From Sycon ciliatum (lineage: Eukaryota > Porifera > Calcarea > Leucosolenida > Sycettidae), in assembly GCF_964019385.1 (NCBI RefSeq), contig NC_088643.1, forward strand, positions 48,389,228 to 48,453,227: DNA of 64,000 nt, written 5' to 3'. Positions within the stretch are counted from its first letter, which is position 1, and every line of letters starts with the position of its first letter. Below the pieces are notes generated by a model. It worked only from the letters and a program-made list of their open reading frames with translations, ran no database searches and was not told where the DNA came from. The position numbers were made by a program, and so were the translations under genes. This document shows positions 36,669 through 47,800 of this stretch, piece after piece.

Positions 36669-38645
36669 TTGGCCCCGGCGGATAATGCTAGTTATTTTCG
36701 GCGATTATGCTACTAGCACTGCTAGTAAAAGTGGCACATTATGCTAGTTTTAATGCTTGTTGTGCTCAATTTAATGCCACTTTATATGGGGTCAAAAAAA
36801 GATCTGTTACCACCCTAACAGCAACACCATTAACAGCTGCACAGTCTCGGACAAAGGCAAGAACCTTGTGGCTCGGAACTTGCAGCTGTGTTGACAAAAC
36901 TGTGATGAGCTCTCGAGGTAGTTCGGTACCAGCTAGGCTTTTGGACAGTACAGAGAAACGTACAAGCCGTTGGTGTATGTTGAAATCGCCATCGACGTAG
37001 CGGAGGACACCATACTGACACCAGCAAGAGCCTCACCAAGGCGTGAAGTACCATCGAAAATAACGGTGAGATGAGCTGCAGATGCAATCTCCTTCTTGAT
37101 GATAGACTGCTCATTCTGCAACAGGAACGGCACCAACTGTGCCATGTGAGTGCTGTACGTCATGCGACAGTAGTTGCTTTCAAGCAACGGACGAAGGTGG
37201 TCTATCTTACTCAGAGGCACACCTGCTTTGAGGAAAGACTCTACAACGTGGCTCTTCGAATGAGGACATCATTGGCTACAGCACCAGATAGCCCTGTTCC
37301 TGCCAGCTCCTTCTTATGGTCTGTAGTGTACTTCTCCCACGAAGCTGTTAGCGCTTGCTGGTGTAGCTGGGCTCGTGACTTTCGCTATTTGGCCGTCTTG
37401 TGCTTTTGGCTCGAAATGTGTGATTTCACAATGCTGTTCTTCGGTTGAACTGTCTGGCTGCAAGCACTGCAGTAAATCTTCCCACTGGACACAGTCAAAT
37501 ATTCCCCTGGAAATTGCTGCACGCGATGGTGGACGCTGACACGAGGTGTCAATGTGGAACTTCCATCGGCAATTCGCCCACGCTTAGCGACGGACTCCTT
37601 CCCACTTCTCTGGAAAGATCGTTTTCGGGAAATCGCTACTCTGGCTGGTTCGGGAAGACGTTCACACGCTGTCCTGACCTCGTCCTCTTCGGACTCTGAT
37701 TCTGAGGCGTCTTCATCGTCCAACTCGGAATCAAAGTGATCATCGCTACTGCTTACTAGATCAACGATGTCTCTGGCTGCTTGCTCGGACATAGCCATGA
37801 TGTGTGTTCTTCATCAGCTAACAAAGAATAATAAGCAAAATTTAATGTTAGTGGAAACAAAACGCTCCCATTCTCACCGCCTTCTCATGTACACCCATCA
37901 CAAGTTTTTTTTCCCAACGCTTGTGCCCAGACTCCCAGCCAGAGTCATAGATCTACTACAAGTAGTAGACATGGTAGAGGGCTAGACATTGAAGATTTGA
38001 AGTGAACCAGTGTTTTCGGATGCGAACACAGTTCTATAATTAGTTTGCGTGTATATTTCTCTGCAATCGACTGGTCCCGTACGGATCCGATCGACCGTCC
38101 TCGAGATGGCAACAAAGATTGCAATAGTCTTGCACGAGTACTGGAACTGGAAGTCACAAGGAAATTAGGTAACTGGTTCGCTAGCTACTACATGACTGAA
38201 GTATTAGTTGTGGTGGAAGATGGCCATTGTACGTCACTGACACTATGTGTACAATCCTGTAGTTAGGCGCCAGGCTAGATTTGCGTGACCCCAGATTCTA
38301 GACTTGAACTTTGTAGAGTGAGAGAAAAGCCATGATTTGCGGAACCTAGCTACAAAGCCTACAACTACAAGGCTACATGTAGAGCCATAGAGGATCTAGC
38401 CTGCAGAGTACACCACTGCAAGCTGCACTGACATAATTATCATCATCATGCATGATCAAGGCTGCGCGCCCGCCTCCCGCGATCGCGAGGGCTAGGGAAT
38501 TGTGAATTAATTCTCACGAAGATCCCATGTTTTGCAAGAATATGCTAGTTTTCTGCAAAACCTGCTGATTATGCTAGTGCAATGCTAGTTCCCAGAAAGG
38601 GCTAAATATGCTAGATATAATGCTAGCATTATCCGCCGGGGCCTA
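36669..38645 (-). mobile_element. hAT transposon, internally deleted
   Basis: The inverted ends read TTGGCCCCGGCGGATAATGC and, inverted, TAGGCCCCGGCGGATAATGC. ACTATCGT flanks both sides (36661-36668, 38646-38653), the 8-bp duplication typical of hAT. TATGCTAGT-type subterminal repeats crowd both ends, likely transposase sites. The transposase remnant runs on the minus strand at about 37798-36790. The element is 1977 bp, shorter than a full hAT. Confidence 0.9.
36790..37798 (-). pseudogene. hAT-like transposase remnant
   Basis: The N-terminal part (37798-37388, one open frame) has an acidic lead and a BED-type zinc finger, CSACSQ...HISSQKH. After in-frame stops near 37385 and 37245 and a shift near 37250, the frame resumes as VPLSKIDHLRPLLES, LTVIFDGTSR, HQRLVRFSVLSKSL and FVRDCAAVNG, blocks typical of hAT-like transposases. 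The catalytic C-terminal part and the dimerisation domain are missing, so it cannot be active. Confidence 0.8.
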
Positions 38646-39122
38646 ACTATCGTAGTAGCAGGAAAAAATTATATTATGGTACCGTGGTCGAAACAGCTTG
38701 AACCTCACGCAGGCTACACTGTACATGTGTGTATCGTTAACCCATGGTACGATGGTACGAAGCGATTTGGACGATTTCAGCCAATCAGCGGCCGTTCTGA
38801 GCGGGAAATATAGAGCGATATTCCCCTCTGGGGTCAATAATATTCCCCGCTGGGGTCACGGATATTCCCCGGGTCATGCCAGAGAGTAAATAAGGGAGAT
38901 TTTAGTGCTGGTCACGCTCTATTTGGGACAGTACATGGGATAAATGCATTATACCATTCATACTCGGTGTATACCGTATCCCATACAATTTTCCTTCGTG
39001 CTGACTCACTCGTGAAAATATTCAGCGGTATACCCATCGTACTCCTGGGATAATCCATACATCTTTCTCTCTACATACGTGTAATAGTGATTATTATATG
39101 ACCTCACTTTCACTTCACACAG
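38646..39122 (+). promoter_or_regulatory. Upstream region of the MORN gene
   Basis: Between 38817 and 38876 the unit ATATTCCCC..CTGGGGTCA occurs about three times. Each has a palindromic TTCCCC/GGGG core, which could bind a dimeric factor. This is only pattern evidence. Confidence 0.3.
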
Positions 39123-39456
39123 ATGGCCGCTAGAAAACCATCGACATCAACTAGGGGCTCAAGGCCTGCAGAAGCCGGGGGGGCGCACAGGTCAGCAGGG
39201 TCCGGAATTCCACATCTTCCACACATCCAACACACGGCACGTACCACTGTTGACCGCTCTGGTGGCGGTGATCCAAGTGAAACGAAGCAAAGACCGTTGG
39301 GACCAAAGACCCACACTGGTGAGCACCGCGGTGAGAAACGAGCACGCTATTCGGGTGATATGAAAGACGGGCAGCGAGATGGATCAGGCGAACAAATCTA
39401 CAACAAAGTAGGCGATCATTTTTACAGGGGGACGTGGAAAAGTAACGTTTACCATG
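39123..39456 (+). CDS. MORN-repeat protein, first exon
   Basis: Met at 39123 opens a frame of 111 codons. After a polar, basic lead comes YSGDMKDGQRDGSGEQIY and then FYRGTWKSNVYHG, two MORN-type units (YxGxxxxGxxxGxG). The exon seems to end at CCATG|GTGAGA; beyond it the frame runs into TG-rich intron-like sequence. MORN proteins often act as membrane-linked scaffolds; which member this is cannot be told from one exon. Later exons were not found: the sequence downstream is taken up by a LINE and an assembly gap. Confidence 0.6.
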
Positions 39457-39791
39457 GTGAGAATGCCGCTGCCAATTCTGTGTGTGTGTGTGTGCGCGCA
39501 TGTGTGTGTGTGTGTGGTGTGTGTGGACTGTCTTCTTGGGGGACAGTTTGAATTTTTCTAGCTCCGGAATTTTTCTATTTGCTGAGACTAGTTAGAGCCT
39601 CCGAAGCAGCGTAGGTACACTCAGGGCTCTCCTAGCTTGCTAGGAGAGCCCCTGGCGTGTCAAGTGTAGACCTTTTGAATTTAGGGCAGCGGATCCAACG
39701 ACGTGACTTACAGGACAATTATTTGAATTTGATATTGTCACTGTCGCGTCGTCCGTAGTCCTCCATCCGCAGTGGGCTAGCTACCCCTCGG
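39457..39791 (+). other. Presumed intron start, with a perfect hairpin
   Basis: A TG tract lies at 39480-39527. At 39623-39652 a perfect hairpin with 14-bp arms (AGGGCTCTCCTAGC) has a 2-base loop. The 5' UTR of the LINE may begin in this stretch. Confidence 0.45.
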
Positions 39792-42700
39792 ATGTGTAGA
39801 GTTTCAGCTTCAAAGCAGCCAGAGTTTGGAGGCACCCGTCGGAGGCGCCCAGCTGGTGCTCTTGTCAAATTTGCTTCGTGGAACGTCAGGACTTTAGTGA
39901 ACATCGATGGCCCGGTTTCAACTGCTGCTCGTGGAAAGCGCGTCGTGGAAGACAAGAAAATCAACATCGTTGTCAGTGAACTTCGTCGGTACGAAATAGA
40001 AGTGGCTGGATTCCAGGAGTCGAAGTGGTTTGGTAAAGATATATTCCGTGTCGAGGATGCAATTGTTCTCACGTCAGGTCGCGCCATCCCAACGGACGAT
40101 TTCAAACGAGGCGAAGGAGTTGGAGTCGTACTACGCGGACGCGCACAGCAAGCGTTCGTAGCAGGGGGAAATCAGTGGTCTGCTGTCTCATCGCGTGTCG
40201 CACGCTGCAAGCTAAAGTTCGGTGACATTTGGGTCCACGTCGTGGTGTGCTACGCACCGACTTTCCGGTCCAGTCGCGATGCAAAGAACGATTTCTTTGA
40301 CTCTCTTCAGGAAGTTATTCTGTCCGTACCCACCCAGGACTCCTTGATAATCTTGGGAGACTTCAACGCTAGAGTTGGAGCTGAAATCTGTGACGATGGC
40401 TGGTATGGAACACGTGGCCCACATGGTGTTGGCACTGTCAATGAGGCTGGCGCTGAGCTTCTCCAGTTTTTAGCGTGCAACAGCCTTACTGTGTGCAACA
40501 CCTGGTTCATGAAACGTAACATCCACAAGTGTACCTGGCAACATCCCCGCTCGAAGCGGTGGCACTGCATCGACTATGCAATGGTCCGGGAACAAGACCT
40601 GTCCAACTGCATGGATTGCCATGTCATCAGGGGAGCTGAGTGTAGTACAGATCACAACCTTGTGTGTCTCACATACCGCATCCGCTCATCTGCTTGCCAC
40701 AAGCGTGCAAAAAGACCTGTCAAGTTTGATGTGCAACAACTTGTCAAACACTCCTGCATGACGGAAGCGCAGAGAGCTGCAACCTGTAAAACTCGTGAAC
40801 AATATGCGACGTCTGTTGCGTCAGAGTTACGATCCTGGAATCATGATGGCTGCGTTGAGGACAAATGGTCTGCCGTCAAATCTGCTATCGTCACCAGCGC
40901 TGAGAAGCATCTTGGCCGTCCACGTCGTCGCCAGCCTGATTGGTTTGAAGCGTGTGCTGATGTTCTTGCACCTATGCTGGATAGCCGCAATGCCTTACAT
41001 CGCAAATGGCTCGCCTCTGGTTCTGACGCTGACAGGCGTCGCTTTGTCGAGGCTCGTGGCAAGTGCAGAACTGCCGTGCGTAACGCAAAGAGTGAGTGGA
41101 TTGGACGTAAAGCTAATGTGGTTGAGTCAAGTCGGTTTAGTGGCAAGCACGCATGGTCTGCAATCCGTGATATACAGAAGTGCTATTCGGGATTATCACC
41201 TATCTCCATCCCATCCATCCGTGGCAGTGACGGAGTTATCTGTAGCTCCCAGGAGGGGCAAGAGAAATGCTGGCTGCAGCATTTTGCCCGTCTATTGAAC
41301 GTTCGCAGCACCTTCGATGCTACCATCTTTGACCACATTGAGCAGCGTGAAGTTGATGAGTCACTCGGCCAACTTCCCTCGCTAGAGGACCTCACTATGG
41401 CTATACGCCAGCTGGCTAATTGCAAGGCTCCTGGCTCATCTGGAATTGCACCTGAACTGCTTAAAGCTGGTGGTACACCATTGCTTGAGGCTCTGCTTGA
41501 TGTTATTCACACTGCATGGACCAACGGAACGGTTCCCCAGGATTGGCGGGATGCCCAACTCGTCCCGATTCCCAAAAAGGGTGACTTGACCAACTGCAAC
41601 AACTGGCGCGGCATTGCCCTCCTAGATGTCGCTGGCAAGGTTTGTGGCCGTCTCATTCAGGACCGTCTCCAACTTGTCGCGGAACAAGAACTTCCAGAAT
41701 CCCAGTGTGGCTTTCGCCCTGGTCGCGGCTGCGCTGATGCCATCTTTTCCATTCGCCAGCTCATCGAGAAATCGTACGAGCACCGTCAGAAGCTGTTCTG
41801 TGTCTTCGTAGACCTGAAGAAAGCATATGATTCCGTACCACGCCAAGCACTCTGGCTAGCATTGGGGAGGCTAGGCATTCCTGAAGGGCTCCTCAATCTA
41901 ATCCAATCGTTCCACGAGAGCATGCAGGCAGCTGTGCGCGTCGGTGCCAGCACTACCGAGCCGTTTGCGGTCAACAATGGCCTCCGTCAAGGCTGTGTGA
42001 TGGCCCCAGTACTTTTTAATCTGTACTTCGGTGTTGTGCTTGAGCGGTGGGCACAAATGATGCAGGACAGCGACCATCCACCTGGCATCCCCATCCAATT
42101 TAGCATCAATGGCAACCTTTTCTCAAAGCCCGCTCGCCAGTCTACTGCCGCAATCATCAACGACATTGAGTACGCAGATGACGCGGTCTTGCTCGCTGAA
42201 GACCGCCCTGGTGCTGAGAAGTGCCTTGAAACATTCTGCACGGTTGCCTCTTCCTTTGGCCTCTGCGTCAACGCTGCTAAAACGAAATTTCTCGTGGCAG
42301 GTAGCCAAGTCAACATGCCTGATAGAGCCGATATGAACGTCAACGGTGATACTGTGGAGCACGTTCCATCCTTCATTTATCTGGGGTCCGTCGTGACACC
42401 GGATGCCCGCTCCTCTACTGACGTCAGTCGCCGCATAGCTGAGGCTTCCAAAGCCTTTGGAGCTCTTCTTCCAGTCTTGTCGGATCGCTCGCTGTCATTA
42501 GTCAGTAAGCGAAAGCTATACGTGGCCTGTGTCTTGTCCATTTTGCTGTACGGCAGTGAGTGCTGGACGCCCTTGAAAGCTGATAGTAGACGTTTGGATG
42601 CCTTTCATCATCGCTGCATCCGCACAATATTAGCCATCCCTCGCAGTCAGCAGCAATCCGATCGCATCACGTCTGCGCAGTTACGTCGTCACTGGGGTGA

Positions 42701-43382
42701 CCCAGTGCCACTCTCTGTTAAGATGCGCCATCGTCGTTTAGAGTGGCTTGGTCATGTGGCTCGGATGTCGGAGGACCGTGTCCCATTGCAGCTGTTGTTT
42801 GGTCGTTTGTTGGCTGCGCGCCCCTTCTGCGGTCCCAGGCGTAGGTGGAGAGACGTTGTGGCTACTGACACGAAGTCCATTCCAAACTGGTTTGATTGCG
42901 CACAAGACCGGTCAGCTTGGCGAGAGCAGGTTCTGGTTTTTCAGCCTCCTCGGGCAGTAGAGAAATCCGTACTCTGCTCATCTTGCAACCGGGCTTTCTC
43001 TCGTCCTCAAGACAAGGCACGGCACAAGTGTTTGGCTGAGCGCCAACTTCCCGTCCACCAACAGCGTGGTTCAGCACAGTGCGTCAGTTGCTGCCGATGG
43101 TTCCGTAGTAAGGGTGGGCTTGCAGTTCATCGCTGCCAGCCTGCACTCCCTGAACATGCAGATACGGCATTGACGGCGTCTCTCGCTAGTTGCTGCTTCC
43201 AGCATTGTCAACGCTGCAATCGCTGCTTCAAGTCCCGGGCTGGTTTTAACCGCCATAACTGCAACCGTGGAAAACGTCTTGCTGCAGCCGATAGGGAATC
43301 ACTGCCGCTGATCTGCATGCATTGCCCGAAACGTTTCCGACGACAGCAAGATTTGACGAGGCACCAGAAGTCCTGCCAATGA
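39792..43382 (+). mobile_element. LINE ORF, uninterrupted: endonuclease, RT, four zinc knuckles
   Basis: A single 1196-residue frame of a non-LTR retrotransposon. The AP-type endonuclease shows WNVRTL, QESKW, ILGDFNARVG (Asp about 190) and STDHNL. The reverse transcriptase shows QCGFRPGRG, FVDLKKAYDS (Asp 674), GLRQGCVMAP and YADD (794-797), then YLGSVV. A LEWLGHVARM block follows, then from about residue 1062 four fingers of the form Cx2Cx12HxC or Cx2Cx12Hx3C. The element has no stops or frameshifts, so it is young and possibly active. Clade is not assigned (RTE/CR1-like features). The 3' end falls at or in the gap at 43412-43611, so tail and target duplication cannot be seen. Confidence 0.9.
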
Positions 43383-43411
43383 CGGTGCACTCCAAACTCT
43401 GGCCCCCTCCG

Positions 43412-43611
43412 NNNNNNNNNNNNNNNNNNNNNNNNNNNNNNNNNNNNNNNNNNNNNNNNNNNNNNNNNNNNNNNNNNNNNNNNNNNNNNNNNNNNNNNNN
43501 NNNNNNNNNNNNNNNNNNNNNNNNNNNNNNNNNNNNNNNNNNNNNNNNNNNNNNNNNNNNNNNNNNNNNNNNNNNNNNNNNNNNNNNNNNNNNNNNNNNN
43601 NNNNNNNNNNN
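43412..43611. other. Assembly gap (200 N)
   Basis: Exactly 200 Ns, 29 bases after the LINE stop codon; likely a scaffold join of unknown true size. Confidence 1.
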
Positions 43612-44868
43612 GTCTCACTGCACACAAACTGCCAGTCTTACACTACATGAGATCTATTTTGGAATTCGCCTCTTCGTTCTCACCCACCGCTGTGAGGACT
43701 CCCTGCTGTCAACATGACAACTCGATGATATCTGGAACACGGATCCAGCCCTAGGCTCTTCAAAGGCTTCAGCACCAATTTGTTCTACAAGTACAGACTC
43801 AATACAGTCATGTTGTGTCATGTACTGATGTAGTTCAGACTAGACGCACTCTCCGTAGTCAAGTTGTCTGCCAGCGCTGCATCACTGCAATGATAATGAT
43901 CAGGAGGTCATTAGCGTCAAAAAATGGTACATGTAGTGTCATATCCAGCACAGCAGCCTGATCTTCTGATCGGTCAGCCTAATACTAGTAATACTAGTGC
44001 CTACATTGTTAGTAGTACAAATGTACCTACATGTACACGGCGTGGACTATCAGATTCTGTACAAGTCGAAATGGCCTGGCTGGTGCAGTGGCCGTGGCTC
44101 TGGATCTACTCCACACACTGGTGGTAATTCGTCTAACTCTGTGCATTGCCCTAAACTGCATGCATAGGAAAAGTCAATCTCTGGAATAACGACCTGGAGA
44201 CTGGCTGGAGTCTAACATCTCGTGAATAACACACAATCTTCACACCTGGTGACCATTTGACCGCATTCAACCTTGAGAATAACGACAACTCGAGAATCAC
44301 GGCTCGTTTTTTCATGCTGATCAAAGGTCGCCATTCGCAGAGTTGACTGTACTGCTTAGACACGATCACCATGGAAATGGACAACAGTGATAGTAATACA
44401 CTAACAAGTAACAGACACTGTCACCATGACATTGTTGGGACGCCAACTGCTGCTGTGTTGCCAGTCTAAGACAGGCAGAAGCTGCAATTGTTTTCCGGAC
44501 CTTCAGTCCGTCTCACTTCTGTCCATCATGCACACGTCGGCTTGCTTCCCTAAATAACTACAGTAAGCGTGTGTGCATGAAATGCGTCTTTGCAGTGAAT
44601 CCTTTGCAGATGATTAGATACGTCGCATTACGCTCTTTTCTCTGAGGGATGACTGTCCTACACTGGCTACAGGCTAGAAAGAGGCGCGCGTAATCGTGCC
44701 AATGAATGAACAGAAACTCGAGGAAATCCCGGAGAACAGGAGGTGGCCCTGGGAAGTTTAGATCCATAGCAATTGTGTATCGATAGCCCTCGTGACTATA
44801 GCACATGAGGTAAGCGTAGCACATCATGGTCGGCTGATTGAGTTATGATAGCAGTCATACCGATCATG
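43612..44868. other. Non-coding, nothing recognised
   Basis: No coding frame with recognisable content; several TACATGTA sites near 43930-44035. Confidence 0.4.
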
Positions 44869-45299
44869 GGTTGCCAGCAGAATAGTTCATCATCATCCCC
44901 GGCACCCAAATCAACAGCAGCACCAGCAACAGTAGTAACAGTACATGTAAAAGCAGCAGCAGCACCAGCAGCACCAGCAGCAAGGCCAAGAATAGTCACG
45001 AGCAGCGACGGGCGTAACAATAGCAAGGGTAATGTGACTTCGAGGTCCTCAGCAAGAGCAAAGTCAACGAATACTCCCACCGTTGCTGGCTCGGGTAGGG
45101 GCAATCATCGTACAAGCGGGAACCAACGCACCAGTAGACAGTCACACCAGAAGCAGCAGCAGCAGCAACAGCAGCAACAGCACCATCATCATCATCAGCA
45201 GCCTCAAAGCGGTGTCTCGTCGCTGCCACCTACAAGCAGTCTAGGGCGAGGAGGCCACGCTGGGAATGCGCCTCCTAGATCAAGCCAAGGTGTCCAAAG
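44869..45299 (+). CDS. Possible first exon, low-complexity protein with MGC start
   Basis: The frame starts MGCQQNSSSSSPAPKS, a glycine-cysteine start that could be lipid-modified (myristate on Gly2, palmitate on Cys3), although the usual serine at position 6 is Asn with Ser at 7. It continues Ala/Pro-rich, Ser/Arg-rich and then poly-Gln/poly-His (44-kb reading, about residue 100). Possible donors are CCAAG|GTGTCC (45289) and CAAAG|GTTAGC (45299). I recognise no family. It could also be a chance frame over CAG-rich sequence. Confidence 0.3.
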
Positions 45300-45654
45300 G
45301 TTAGCTGGCTTCAAAATACACTTTGGACATATAGCGAGTCATTGGAAATACAGCCGGCCATTGTCATGTGCATTTTTTTTACGAGAAACCACGAACCTCG
45401 AGAACAGAATGATAGAGGTGGTTGCAGACGCAACTGTGGTGGTGAAACTGGAGCATCTCCGCAGACCTAAGGTCTCGGCTTCAGCGACACTTCAGCGCAC
45501 CAAAAAGTGGGGAGGAGTAGGCACAGGGGGGGGGGGAGTATTTGTATAGAGGGTGAAAATTGGAAAGATGATACATGTGAAAAGAATTCGGGTGGACACA
45601 TACATGTGATAGAGTAAAAAAAGGGGGAAGCCAGGGTGCAAGCGGAGAGGGGGT

Positions 45655-47440
45655 TCAGAGGGCATCTGTGGCTGAGTGCCAGTCTCGACTTTGGAGAGAC
45701 TTGTAGGCGCCTTCCTTGAATGCCTGCATTCCCTTCTGCGTGGGAAGGTTGCGTCGCAGGACAGATGGGAGACGATTCCATTCTTGGATCGTGGCATGGG
45801 TGAATGATCGGAGATCACTACTACGGGCTCCGGCGGGCAGTGTCGGTGCTGCTCCTCTTGCTGGTGGCGAGTGGAGCGCCTGTGCTGGTTAGCAACTGCC
45901 CTCGGTGGTGCCACGGTGGTCAGGATTGGGGGCCCTCAATCCAATGCAGCTTGTACAAGCATGTGAGTGCTGCAACTTGACGCCAAACAGTGAGGCTTGG
46001 GAGATATGACCCTGGGCCGATGTTAGGGCTCAGTGCTGTACCTGGTCCAGCTGGCTCAGGGTTAGGCATGGGCGGGTAATGCTAGCTATTTGCTGCGACA
46101 ATGCTAAAAGCAATGCTCATAATAATGAGGATATAATGCCACTTATAATGCTCACACTACTCCATAATGCCAGTTTGAAAGTTGGAAAAGTCGATTTCAG
46201 AAGGCCGTCCTGGATCAAGGCCAAAGCGTAGAAGAAAAAACGTATACAGCAGTGAGCATGTTGTCTGAAACAATCCACTGAGAATCCACTGAGAATCCAC
46301 TGAGAAGTGAGAAGGTTGATTTGCAACGTCAAGTCTCCGGACGAAGCCGGACGGGTTCAGATGCACTATTTTCGGAACTGGACCTAGCCAGCTTCATGCA
46401 TGACACCGTTGTCGACCGGCAATGATGCTTGTAATGCCAATTTTGCATGCGAAATGGTGTTATAATACCAGCATTATGCCACCTGGAAAAAAGGGACTAT
46501 AATGCCAGCCATAATGCTAGCATTACCCGCCCATGCCTACTCAGGGTGGACTGGGACGCACCCAACCATGAAAGCGGGCAGTACTCACGTACTGGGCGGA
46601 CGAAGCCGCGATACACGGCATACTTGGCCTTGTTGTCGAGAATTGGCAGAGCCTTCCTCATGAAGCCAAGACGTTGGTGACCACGGACTGCAACCTGTCG
46701 AATGTGGGAGCGAAAGGAGAGGCTCCGATCGAAGAGCACTCCAAGCAACTTCAGCCCCTCCATTTCCTCTATGGCCACCCCATTGAAAGTGGCTGGAGGA
46801 ATCGGCCAGGGTTGACGGTGATGCGAAATCGTCAAGACTTGCGACTTTGTCGGCTCGAATGTGATCTTCCAGCTCTGGCCCCATTCAGCTAGGGCATCCA
46901 CAGCAGTCTGGAGCTGCGCTAGGTCAACTGGGAGAGCTGTCAGGGACGGGATGCACTGATATAACGTAGTGTCATCTGCATATATGGCGAGCTGGGTTGT
47001 AGCTGGGAGGTGGTCCTCCATATCATTGACATAGGAGGAACAGAGTTGGGGCCAATATGCTCCCTCGCGGCATACCTGAGCTGATTCGGAATTCAGGGGA
47101 GATTTGGCCACTCAAAACGGCCTGGATTCGTCTATCCGCCAAGTAGCTGTGGAGCCACTTGAGGAGGTTCCCGGATACTCCGTAAGCCTTGTGAAGGACA
47201 CCTGCGTGGGAGACTTTGTCGAAGGCGCCCGCAATGTCAACGGCAACAATGCATACAGCATCGCCAGCAGCTGCTATCTTGCTACACTAGTGGTGCAGTC
47301 CTGTCAGGAGGTCAGCAGGCCCTAACCCTCGGCGGAAACCGAACTGGTGGTTTGAGAGTAAACTGCATGCTACCACAAGAAATGCCTGGTCGATAGGGAC
47401 ATGCTCTGGAGAAGTAAGCTCTGTTAGCCACCAGGCGGGT
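45655..47440 (-). mobile_element. Older LINE fragment, split by a hAT MITE
   Basis: Minus-strand reverse transcriptase remains of a Jockey/CR1-like LINE: QFGFRRGLGPADLL, VDIAGAFDKV (motif A), GMPRGSILAPTLF (motif B), IYADDTTLY (motif C), LLGVLFDRSLSFRSHI, and, beyond the MITE, the typical C-terminal end RSFTHATIQEWNRLPSVLRR. Stops near 47300 and a one-base shift near 47035 show that it is dead. The 5' half, including any endonuclease, is missing. Confidence 0.8.
46063..46539. mobile_element. hAT-type MITE (477 bp) inside the LINE
   Basis: The ends are inverted repeats TAGGCATGGGCGGGTAATGC / GCATTACCCGCCCATGCCTA. CTCAGGGT flanks both sides (46055-46062, 46540-46547), an 8-bp duplication. AATGC..-type subterminal repeats recur. 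The GCGG.TAATGCTAG part of the ends is shared with the hAT at 36669-38645, so that family may have mobilised it. Confidence 0.9.
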
Positions 47441-47800
47441 TGGTTGGTTACCGGTAGATATCGTTATTGCTCCAGAGTGAACATGCAATGTCGCTATCTT
47501 GCTTAGACAGGTGAACTGCCCCAGCCCTCACAGACCGACGAAGAAAGGAACGAAACAGTGCAGGAGAGTGTGAAACCTGCAGGCATGATAGAGGGTGAGA
47601 AATAATGAGGGAAGTATGACAAGGAATATTGATGACCGAATTTGTATGAACAGTGATGAACAGTGATAAGTTTTGGATACAAAAAATCCTATTGATTGCT
47701 ATTATAGAATTTCTCATTTATGGGGATTATTATGAATGGAATTTGAGATTAAAAAAATTGACGGATTAGTGACTACATGTACTTCTGCTACTTCTGCTAC
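47441..47800. other. Left flank of the satellite
   Basis: AT-rich non-coding sequence; CTTCTGCTA direct repeats touch the array start. Confidence 0.4.

Noticed and set aside
39719-42376. Antisense frames under the LINE
   Set aside because: Shadows of the LINE coding strand.
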